Assembly (NCBI GenBank): GCA_963681505.1
Contig: OY811972.1
Location: 13,881,190-13,945,189, forward strand
Source of the DNA: Eunapius fragilis
Taxonomy: Eukaryota > Porifera > Demospongiae > Spongillida > Spongillidae
Direction: 5' to 3'
DNA length: 64,000 nucleotides
The position numbers were made by a program, and so were the translations under genes. Positions 10,347-20,500 of the stretch are shown piece by piece. Each line of letters opens with the position of its first letter. The stretch's first letter is position 1. Under the pieces are notes generated by a model. That model made no database searches. It was given only the letters and a program-made list of their open reading frames with translations, and was not told the DNA's origin.

Positions 10347-10690
10347 ATACGGATGAAGGGCAATTGTTGTGCACTTAATCCTTCCCTGCTTACATGGGGC
10401 ATGGGAAAGCTTATATTGTGTTAAAAGGAGGCTTTGTCAAAGGTTAGTAGGTCAAGCCTGCCTCTCTGTCTGCAACCCTCCCCTTTAAACCATCTATCCC
10501 AAACTGGAGTGTCCCTTTGAATGGTGTTCTTAGGAAGGTCCTATTGTGTATAGCTTGTATCTTGTACACTGATTTTCCTGTCATACATCTATGGCAAGCA
10601 GCAACCATCAGGCTTCTACCCTGACCAACCTCATTAAACGAGACACATGTAGTGAAGGATGAGGGGGAATGAGACACATGGCTTGATAGG
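10347..10690 (-). repeat. Inverted block, right copy
   Basis: Reverse-complement partner of 6800-7173. The kinase start codon lies only about 90 bp inside it, so the kinase promoter must lie in or beside this transposon arm. Confidence 0.85.
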
Positions 10691-11539
10691 TGCCCCAACA
10701 GGCCGTTTGAGGTCTGTACCTTGATCAACTAAAAAGGATAAATATATTCAAATCTAGGTGTCAGCATATACCAAGCAATCAGTGTTTGGCAACATCTTTG
10801 CCTGCCAACAGTGATAGGCTCTTGCTTTGCTCCCACTCCAGAAGAGGCACTCCCTGAGGTGCTGGTCGAGTCCAGGGCCTGCATCATGGCCAGCTTTCTG
10901 TCACTGCACAGTCATATACCCCTGCATATGAATGCACACACACTCACCACACAATAAACCTTTGCATCGTATGCATGCTATATAAAAATTTATAACTAAT
11001 CCTAAACGCAGCAATTCCTGAATCACATATAATATGTTATATTATTGAACAACAGGGCTCAAGGAAGAATATGCATGGGACCACAGTGCAATGGTTCCAG
11101 AACACTTTAGCACTCTCCGTTAGCAGTGTACATCTTACACACATGCAACTGCACCACCCACTACCCATTACGTTCGGAGAAGACCTGTGCTGAGACTCCA
11201 GCTCTCACCAATTGCAGCCACACAATTACCCATGTAGGAACCTAAGCACCAAGAAAACAGCTAAAAGTACAGAATACTTGGCTTTCCCACTTTCAATAAT
11301 TAAAGAGGCCCATACTCTCTCCTAGCACCTGAAGACACTTGCAGGCACGGCGCAGCCCCAGCTGTGGAGCAGCAGCTGTTCACAACCAACACCATAGGCA
11401 GCCATGATTGTCCATGCACTGCAAATAGACCGCAGCTATATGCAGATATTTAAATTTACTCTCGTTGCCAAAGGCCATCACCGCAAGATTGAGTAAAGAT
11501 AGTGCGTTTAAAAATATGTTGCACCACAGCATATCGCTG
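10691..11539 (-). pseudogene. Inverted, decayed relic of transposase 5' exons
   Basis: On the minus strand near 10728-10690 a peptide KVQTSNGLLGHL matches transposase exon 4 (EVQTSNGLLGYR), and near 10800-10750 RCCQTLIAWYML matches exon 3 (RMCCQTPIALVY). A stop and missing exons show it is dead. The rest (about 10830-11539) shows no further coding similarity. Confidence 0.7.
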
Positions 11540-11930
11540 ATCTGGATCGCTGCAAATTGCTGATCTGGATCACAGCAAATCGCTGATGTGGATCACGTCA
11601 CATCCGCAAATCGCAGATCTGGACGACAGCAAATCGCAGATCTGGACGACAGCAGATCGCAGATCTGGACATGCGCACGTCCGCAAATCGCGGATGTGGA
11701 CATGCGCACGTCCGCAAATCGCGGATGTGGACGACAGCAAATCGCAGATCTGGACGACAGCAAATCGCAGATCTGGACATGCGCACGTCCGCAAATCGCG
11801 GATGTGGACATGCGCACGTCCGCAAATCGCGGATGTGGACATGCGCACGTCCGCAAATCGCGGATCTGGACGACAGCAAATCTATTATCTGGATAACTGC
11901 ACGACCGCAAAACCGCTATGTGGATGTTAT
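11540..11930 (-). repeat. Right subterminal repeat array
   Basis: Mirror of 4018-4345, with the same 31 bp and 23 bp units and GCAAATCGC core, leading into the right TIR that ends CCACCA at 11956. Confidence 0.9.
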
Positions 11931-11959
11931 GACAACCGCGACCTACCGGGCCACCATAG

Positions 11960-13840
11960 AGAAGTTGCTGTCGATGTGGGTGGTCAACAACCTCCTCAAT
12001 GGACAAGGCATCAATAGATATTACTTTAGCATTAAAGACTATCAGTGCATGCAATAGGTTAGTATTGGTGACTAAGGAGGAGCTAGTACTGCTGACAGAG
12101 GCAATGTATGCTGCAGAGCAGTGATGGGCAAGTGATCTGAAGCCTAGTCCACCATGCCGAAGGCTCAGCTGAGCTTGTTTTCTGGCTTTGGGTGGCATCT
12201 CAATTGCCAGACACTCCGAAAGGCAGTTCATATAACATCTTGATCAAGTTCATCTGTTACTATTGTTGGGGGTGTAGTGCGAGCTATGTGAGATAGCTTG
12301 CTAAAACTACCACACATACGTAACAGTGTAAGAGCTACATGTGGATCTGGCAGAGCAACCTTTTCGATCCCTGATAGTAGGTTGGAGGCTGCAGATCGTT
12401 TAGATGCTATATAGGATGAACAGTATTGGGCATCGCCAATAGGAGATCCCAGGATATCGAGATTGGGGCAGGTAGGCGTCTTCATCTCTGGTGGAAAAAG
12501 TTTGAAGTCATTGCATCTATTGAAGAGCTCACATTTTGAAAGATTGAGATAAAGACCTAGAGTAGGACCAATATCGCGAATGATGTTTAGAGCATTACTA
12601 ACACTCAATGGTGGTCTTGCTAGAACACCATTGTCCATGTACCATTGGTTTAGGAGCAAACTAGTGTTAGGGCAGTCTGCTGCAATAGCCTTAACCATCT
12701 TACGCAGCACAAGGCAAAATAGTAGTGGCCCAAGTGGGTCTCCTTGTTGAACTCCAAGCTCAGATGTCAACAGACCCAATGGGTGCCATAGAAAGGGATG
12801 CTCACCTTAACACCACCTTACCCAAAGAAGTATCTCTGGAAAGTGGAGGGCACATTTATCCAGAAGTGCCTGGCGAGATACTAGGTTGAAGGCATTCCTT
12901 AAATCTACTTTGCAGACCAAAACGTTGTCATCTTTCCAGTGGTCATCAATGCATGGTTTGACAAAGGGTATGCACAATGCTTTCACTTCCGGAAGGACAT
13001 GCAACACCACACTGGAAGGGCTGAAAAAAGGAGGCTGCATTTTTCTGTGTTACAGCACAGAGACACTTGCTTGTCACGCATCTTAACACCTCTCTTACCG
13101 CAATAGGTCTTATATCAGGGGGAATCAGGTTTGCCCTTCTTCAAAGCAGTTAGGTTTCCTCCAGCTAGGTACTTGGAGATGGAAGAGGAAGCTTTACCAG
13201 AGGCAAGGAGGGTGATCACGCCTAGGAGCAGAGAACTGATTGAGGATGGTAATTGGATTCCAGCAGCATCTCTGAGATGTTGTATTCGCATGCCAGATGG
13301 TCCCGCTGCAGTTAACTTGGGGAAAGACTGATGGATACCAATGATGTTGAAGTTAGGTGGGAAAATGGAATCCTCGGTAAAAGGGGAGGAAGGAGGAGTT
13401 ACAGGAAGAGGGCTTTTGGGATGTTTGGCAACAAGTAACCTCCGAGACTCCTCACTATTGGAAGTGATACCAGACGATGAAAGGGTTGACATGCCTTAGA
13501 ATAAAGTCCATCACATGCAAGAGTAATAGCAGAGGTCACCTGCATGATATAATCCTCCTGCTTGTGGACTTTCACTGATGTGCGATGGGCTGTTGTTTTG
13601 ACAGAATGACTCCAGAGTGATGCATATTGTCCGGATGACCACGCATCGCATAGTAGATTTAGATCCACAGGTTTCTTTTTTTCTCCTCTACGTGGGAAAG
13701 ATGGAAGCACACATTTGGGTAGCATCAAGAGCTTTAACCAAGCTTCTGCTGAATTAGTGTATAAAATGTCCTTTAGGGCAGAGGCTAGGACACGAGCAAA
13801 AGCAGGTCTGAATTTAGCTGGGTTATATTTAATGGTTAGT
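11960..13840 (-). pseudogene. LINE-like reverse transcriptase relic (N-terminal and RT domains)
   Basis: Reads in pieces through several frameshifts: KCVLPSFPRRGEKK, then LTAAGPSGMRIQHLRD, KPDSP/DIRPIAV, VDLRNAFNLVSRQ, GVQQGDPLGPLLFC (the classic RT motif), QWYMDNGVL (the Y-x-D-D box here reads YMDN), LNLSKCELF, and SLRHGGLGFRSL. The altered active site and frameshifts near 13490, 13125 and 12790 make it inactive. Its C-terminal part continues at 3987-3631 beyond the nested transposon. Confidence 0.85.
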
Positions 13841-13888
13841 ATGATTTGTGATTATTTCACCATCATCTTCACTACATGCCTAAATTAA

Positions 13889-14552
13889 AAGTCCGCGACA
13901 GCATCGAGGAAGTAAAAATAACATGCCACTTTTTGTAGATTTTTGGTGTATTTGGGGTCCGAATAGTAGGTACGATACATTATTTTGAGTAGCTCAAAAA
14001 TTCGTTTAACAAAAAATTCAGTGAGTTGAATATAAATGACGACACTAACAATTAGCGCGTACGCGTGTGGCTAATAATTACATTCATACGAAAGCACTCA
14101 AAACCTGCACAAAAGGCACAAAGGAACGGCTCACGGATGTACAATAAACGCTAAGCAAACTATGGTTCACAGTTATTTTAGTCAGTTGCTTTTGTTTACA
14201 CAAGGTATGAGGTGTAGAAGTAATAAGGCAAAAACGTTAAGACTCTATTTTTGAAAACCAAACCGACAATATGTACAAGATTTTTTGCATTTAGAGGTAC
14301 AATTAAACATACAATCAAAATATGATTTATTTTATTTGGATGCGGTACTAAATAATAGTCAAAATGGAAACAAAAAAATAAAGTACCCCCAACACACTTG
14401 AAAATATTGACATAGTTTTGAGCGGCATAAGGGGTTCATTTTTACAGGTTTAATAGCTGATATGTTTTACAACATAGCCGTATGATTGGCATGAATTTAA
14501 TAATTTCATTACGAAGCCATAAACTTTTACTTCCTCGATGCTGTCGCGGACT
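13889..14552. mobile_element. Non-autonomous TIR element flanked by TTAA
   Basis: About 30 bp TIRs beginning AAGTCCGCGACAGCATCGAG, flanked on both sides by TTAA (13885-13888, 14553-14556), 664 bp, no ORF. The inner TIR block GACAGCATCGAGGAAGTA also ends the element at 45661-46359. Confidence 0.8.
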
Positions 14553-14556
14553 TTAA

Positions 14557-15315
14557 TTAATGTGCTTACAGTTGCATGGCCACATAATCAAATATTCACA
14601 CAGCGCGCGGGTGTGGGCTATACTACATGTGTGTCTATTATCACACATGCCACTATCAGACGGACATTTGCTCGGTATTGGCTTGTTACCCAACTTTCCG
14701 CCAAATGGTCGGGCTTCATTTATTATTACGGGAAGAGAGGCGGCACATACTGATACGCCTCATGCCGAAAATCCACAGTACATTTCGTTGCCAACACGGA
14801 CAAACCACATCTACCCTTCGTATACGTCGCTCAGTTACGCGGACAAACCACATCACCACATGTACCTCACGCGTTTCGTCGGAAGTACGCTCCCCTCCTT
14901 AGGAGAGATCTTCTCAGTCAAAAATCTATATAAGTAATCAAACTCGTGGCTTTTAATAAAATGAATAGTGCACATGCGTTGTATATAGAATCTACTGTAA
15001 TGATTAAAGGCGTTTCTTCAGCAACCGCAAACCGGATCGATCAGGATTGGGGGTGCGTCCACACTCATTCATTGCCCAAACCAGATCGATGCAGTTTGGG
15101 GGCGTATTGATGGCAAATATGGCCGCGGACTCACATTGGAAACGCGCACATTGGCACATTGAAGGGGATTTAAATGGTCTAACGTAGTCAAGTTTCATGC
15201 TTCAGTATCAACCTTTTTGTATATGCTTCTCCACAAAGTTTTTCATTTTATGGCGGCATTGCTCCCACCTAATTAAAGCGGGCTATGCGAGCTAGGGTCT
15301 AGAATCCATACATGT
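14557..15315. other. No gene seen
   Basis: Short overlapping ORFs without recognisable content or splice context. Confidence 0.5.
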
Positions 15316-15802
15316 TCAGATGAGGTTTTTTCTTAGTGCCTTGGCCTTCTGAAGGTTCTTCTTTTGCGCCTCTTTGTATCTTTCGATCCATGCCGTGGCT
15401 TGGGAAAAACCTCGGATGCAAACCCACATGTCAACAACCATGCCCAAGAGGTACGTGCAGTGCTCTTCTTCCCAGTCTGCACCAATCATTGACCATAAGA
15501 AGAGAACATCTTCACTATGCTTCAAGTTCATTTTAATCTCACTGCCAGTAAACTCGATTTCAGGGTTACTGCTTAGATGGCAACGAAGTTCTCTCTCCAT
15601 GGTAAGAAAGAGCTCAAATGTCATGTTATTGACACAACAGAGTCCTCCACGATTGATAGCTTGCAGTTGCAGCCAGTCAGTCGATCGATTCATTTTGTTC
15701 TTCATTTCCATCATCCGGAAGAGACACCACCAGACTTAGAGCACCAGCCTTGCTGCATTTCGCGTATTTACGACGACGATCGAGGCGAAATTTTCTTCCC
15801 AT
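15316..15802 (-). pseudogene. Transposon-linked ORF broken by a 4-bp duplication
   Basis: Starts MGRKFRLDRRRKYAKC at 15802 and runs 41 codons to a TGA. A tandem duplication of four bases (AGTCAGTC on the plus strand, 15675-15682) shifts the frame; the downstream frame continues WLQLQAINRGGLC, FELFLTMERELRCHL, DVLFLWSMIGADWEEEH, WVCIRGFSQATAWIERYK and ends KALRKNLI. Without the duplication it would be one ORF of about 160-170 residues. The C-terminal signature recurs in repetitive invertebrate proteins I associate with transposons (recall, not a search). Function unknown. Confidence 0.6.
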
Positions 15803-16480
15803 CGTGCAACTTTGATAGAGCATGTACAGCGCAAATACGGCTTGTTAGTGGTCAAAATACGCCTACGCCACACTATCGGCTTCGCTCTTTCTTACTACTC
15901 ACCTTAAAAGTGATTGGGTTTCCCACAAACAGCGCAAAAGCAAGGTCCAGCAAATGGGGACCCTCAAAATGGTATAACTACCCTTCCGCTCAACTGGTGA
16001 CGCTCAAACAATCACTACGCCACGTAGAAAAGAGTATGCAATGTACTAACACAATAATCAAAGGCATAGGTAGTGGCGGAAAGACAATAAAGGTACAGAG
16101 AAAAATTTTATTGCTAAAAATCATTTTAAAATGCAAAACATGATGCAAAGTAGATAGGACAATCGCTCAAATGGTTTATCCAACTAGCACTGTTAAACAA
16201 TACAGGAAAGGCATTGAAATGAACAAAGCATATAGGGGGGAAACGCTTCTTTCTGCCTCGGTCGACTCAAATCCACCCGTTTTGACAAGTTCGGAGGTGC
16301 GATTCGCACTAGATATAGTACACATAGTCCGCGGGCATACTATTGCATTGAATGGCACACGTGATGAGTTTCCAATGCCTCTATGTATTATCTCTGCTCC
16401 ACTATATGCTTATATGTATACTCGCTATCATAGTCGTCTCAGCATAATTCTGATGTGGCAAAATCTACTGGTTCCCACTC
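15803..16480. other. No gene seen
   Basis: No supportable exon. The long plus-strand ORF here (to 16143) starts antisense to the broken ORF and has no recognisable domain. Confidence 0.45.
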
Positions 16481-16482
16481 TT

Positions 16483-16760
<278 letters not shown>

Positions 16761-16992
16761 ATATCCCCTATCACTAGCTGGGCTAGAGTATATATGCATT
16801 ATACAATTTAGTTAATTAATTCAGAGGCTATATATGGGGCAGTGCAAGAGAAAATCGGGCTTTTGCAATTTTTTTCAAGTCTTCAAATTTAACAGTTTTT
16901 GGATACAGGATAGCGCTCTCTACAAAACAGTTCTTACGCATCCAAAATTGGACAGTGTATCATAGAGCTACAAAGCGCTGAATTTTTAATCT

Positions 16993-17012
16993 GAACCTGC
17001 GGCAGCAGGTTC
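16993..17012 (+). promoter_or_regulatory. Conserved hairpin upstream of small ORF, copy 3
   Basis: Stem GAACCTGC/GCAGGTTC with loop GGCA, 23 nt before the ORF. Relative to the 62 kb copy, an A-T pair in the stem is replaced by G-C on both sides (compensatory change). Confidence 0.6.
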
Positions 17013-17035
17013 AATATAGGATTGATTGAGGGTTG

Positions 17036-17161
17036 ATGAATGTCATTAATAAAACTTCACTAGCCTCTGGAGGGACAACTGAGAAACGGATCGCTTATCT
17101 CTTTATCGCGGCGGAATGGGAGCACAACGATCTACAGTTCTACGTTTGTTCCGTGTCATAA
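17036..17161 (+). CDS. Small conserved ORF, family copy 3 (41 aa)
   Basis: Begins MNVINKTSLASGGTTEKRIA and stops after YVCSVS at the same codon as copy 1. The downstream similarity to the 62 kb copy (including a CGT/CTT trinucleotide run at about 17229-17270 and the block GGGTATAACTCGAGCTAGGA) shows that a unit of at least 370 bp was duplicated. This is the most diverged copy. Function unknown. Confidence 0.45.
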   Translation: MNVINKTSLASGGTTEKRIAYLFIAAEWEHNDLQFYVCSVS

Positions 17162-17514
17162 AACGGTGTGGTTATAGACAAACAAACAATTTCCTGTTTC
17201 TCGTGCCCAGTCCTAAAATAATTCTCCATCGTCGTCGTCGTCGTCGTCGTCGTCGTCTTCTTCTTCTTAGGAGGGTATAACTCGAGCTAGGAACGGTTTA
17301 GAAGGACGGGAATAGTACCAATCGCTTCCAAATTTACCGGCACGTTATCCTTACATGTCATATAGACACATATCAAGTTCTATTTAATAATGTATGTAAT
17401 AGATATTTATTAATAATTTTAGGCAGTATAAATACTCTAACCTGCACTAAAAATATCTGGTGTTCCTATCGCAGTTTAGTTGTTGCTTTGGCTAGTGAAG
17501 TTGTTTTTCTAAAA

Positions 17515-20500
17515 ATGCCTTCGCGTAATCAAAAGAAGAGATCTAAGCAACGAGCGGAATACCTCCAAAAGCAAGACGAGAACAAAGCTAAAGCCCGAGC
17601 GCTCTACAAGGCCGATCCCGAAAAGAAGAAGGCCTCTGTACGCGACAGCTACAAGGCCGATCCCGAAAAGAAGAAGGCCTCTGTACGCGACAGCTACAAG
17701 GCCGATCCCGAAAAGAAGAAGGCCTCTGTACGCGACAGCTACAACGCAGATATTGAATCTAAGCGATCTGCTAAAAGGTGGCGATATGAAGAGGACCTCG
17801 AGGAGAGCCGTGCTGCTAAAAGGCGGCGATATGAAGAGGACCTCGAGGAGAACCGTGCTGCTAAAAGGCGGCGATATGAAGAGGACCTCGAGGAGAACCG
17901 TGCTGCTAAATAGCGGCGATATGAAGAGAACCTCGAGGAGAACCATGCTGCTAAAAAGCGGCGATACGAAGAGGACCTCGAGGAGAACCGTGCTGCTAAA
18001 AAGCGGCGATACGAAGAGGACCTCGAGGAGAACCGTGCTGCTAAAAGGCGGCGATATGAAGAGGACCTCGAGGAGAACCGTGCTGCTAAAAGGCGGCGAT
18101 ATGAAGAGGACCTCGAGGAGAACCATGCTGCTAAAAGGCGGCGATATGAAGAGGACCTCGAGGGAAACCGCGCTGCTAACAGGCAGAAATACGAGGACAA
18201 TTCAGCTGCCATTAAAGCATCTAAAAGGAGTCGGTATTGGAATGACCCCGCTGTCCGATTGGCTAAATGTGCTTCCGAGAGGACGCGGTACCGCAGGGGT
18301 CACAGCACTACCACTACCACCCAAAGGTATGTTATGGCATGATTAAAAAGCTGTGCATGCAACATTTGTAGAGCATAGTAGGGTGGTGTTTGGTCGGGCT
18401 TGTCACCCTACTACCTGACCAAACGCGGTAGTAGGGCCCGCACAACTATGTACAACTATGTACAGCACGGATCTGCACAAAACCATTCACTTCACATGTA
18501 AAGCATGCAACTGTGTGTACAGTAGTAGTGTCTATTGTTTTAATCTGATGTATAAAAAGGCTTCCTTATTTGAAGGCTTCCTTATCTGTCTAGCCATGTA
18601 CATATGTTGCAACTGTATGAATATAATTACAGTTGCAAGGGCTGAGAACTATAGGTGAAATGACAATAACTGCAACCATATCCTTCTCCCATATAGCTAC
18701 TCCTTGTATGAACCCAAATCTCATGCACTAATGGAGTATAATGGTGGTCTTGAAAAAGCTATTCTTAGGGATAGTGAGCTTCTAAGTGAAGTAAATGATG
18801 CCTTTTGTAAGTCTCATCCATTGCTAGCTCAAAAGGTTGTTACTAGATCTGCCCATGCAGCAGTAAGTAAGATTGGGGCAGAGGCATTGGTTTCTAAAGC
18901 ACTAAGTGTACGAAGAGCAAAAGCAGGGTCATTGCTAAAAACTATCCGTGAAATAAATAGAATGAAAATAGGAGAAAATGATATTTTAGTAGGGCATAGG
19001 TATCATACTGCTGGCTCTGAACCTTACTTTTTAAATACTTCGTACACTTACACAAAACGACTTGGGGCCATTCCAGTAGACTTCAATGGTAGGTGTGTAG
19101 TGTCAGAGGAGATAGGTGACAGAGATAAGGTTACCATGCGCCCCTTGAAATGGAAATGTACAAATGAGTGTCGCAACCTCACTAGTGAAGAAGTAGCAAT
19201 AGTGTTGAGGACAAAGTCACTGTTCCAAATGTCCATTGAAGATCTTCGAGCTGGGCTTGATGATCTTGATTCAGGGTGTGGTCATGTTCATACTGGTATC
19301 ACTTTGAAATTGAATTCTGGGATTATTGAACAGCTTGGGCATCCTATTAATTGTGAGCTTCCAGAATGCTCTAGTCCATTGCGAGTTATTAGGGCAGCTT
19401 CACCTCACTTTCCTGTATTAAGGGCTTTCACTAGGCTGCTTTATAAAGCTCGCAAATGCCACATGAACATTTTGGCTATTGATTCAGCACTTTCTAGTGG
19501 AAGTATTGACGAGCTGATACCTTTTCTGGGCTTGAAGGAAAATTTGTCAGATTTGTTTAGTGTGGATGGAGTTGAGCATCCCGTAGTTAGTGAAGACCAC
19601 TCATCATCTGGTCTAGGCTGCATTGAGAGAGGCTTGAAAGTTACGCATGCTGACCTTATAGCTGAGCTACAATCCAAGTTCAATGACGATGCAGAGTTTG
19701 CATGTTGTAGCTGTGAACGATTATGCAAGCGTAAACAAGTGTCTTGTGTAAACTTTAGCCTTGACAAATATGAAACTGATGCATGGCAAAGAACGAAAGC
19801 CCATGTTTTGCAGAATGGTGTCACTGAACAACTAATATACATTTGTCAGTACTGCCGACCATTTCTAAACAAGAATACTATACCAGCTAGAAGTGTTCTA
19901 AATGGGCTTGCCACTGAACCCATACCAGAGGAACTAAAGTTGCTAAATGCTCTCAGTAAACAACTGATTCAGAGAGCAAAGGCTTTTCAGATTATTGTGC
20001 GGCTTGGAACATATTCTGGTAAAGTGCCAGCATATAATGCACTGCAAGCCTGTAGAGGTTGCATGTTCTTTCTGCCACTGCCACTAAATAAAACATGGGA
20101 CACTTTATCAGAAGTTGAACTTGGTAGGACTGACCTTCTTGTGGCTTTGCCTGACCCTCAATTGTACATAATTGTAAATGGTGTTCCAACTAAGGATAAA
20201 GTTGTATGGCAAACACTAGTGGATGTAAATGCTGTAAAGTTAGCCATTCAAAAACTCAAAGAAATAAATTGGCTTTATAAAAATGTAGATGATGCATCAT
20301 TAGATGAGGCAGCTAAAGGTATTGTTGAAGTAGTTGACAAAGCTTCTAGCACAATGTTAGAAAAAGCGTCGACTGATGACGTGGCTGCTTTACATGCGTA
20401 CACTATTCGATCCCTTGACCAACAAGGGTCAATAAAAACGGATGTTGAGCAGTACAAGATGCAAAATGTTAAAGACAGTCCTATTGAAAGCAGACAGCGA

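Larger units (their letters stand above)
3990..11956. mobile_element. 8 kb DDE DNA transposon carrying transposase and protein kinase
   Basis: Bounded by terminal inverted repeats starting TGGTGGCCCGGTAGGTCGCG, nearly identical for at least 70 bp, each flanked outside by TA (possible 2-bp target duplication). Order: left TIR and subterminal repeats, 12-exon transposase (+), a 3' block, 15-exon kinase (-), an inverted copy of the 3' block, a decayed inverted copy of transposase exons 3-4, right subterminal repeats, right TIR. It sits inside an RT retroelement. The rve-type catalytic domain resembles Integrase-core proteins common in invertebrate genomes; I do not assign a named superfamily with confidence. 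Confidence 0.85.

Noticed and set aside
15577..16143. 188-codon plus-strand ORF
   Set aside because: Begins antisense to the better supported broken ORF and shows no domain or splice context.
17911..17913. Stop-codon reassignment suggested by TAG and TAA in conserved frames
   Set aside because: All other genes here use normal codons and end at ordinary stops; local mutation or splicing is simpler.
17509..18212. Antisense ORFs opposite Helitron exon 1
   Set aside because: Shadows of a 45-bp coding repeat.
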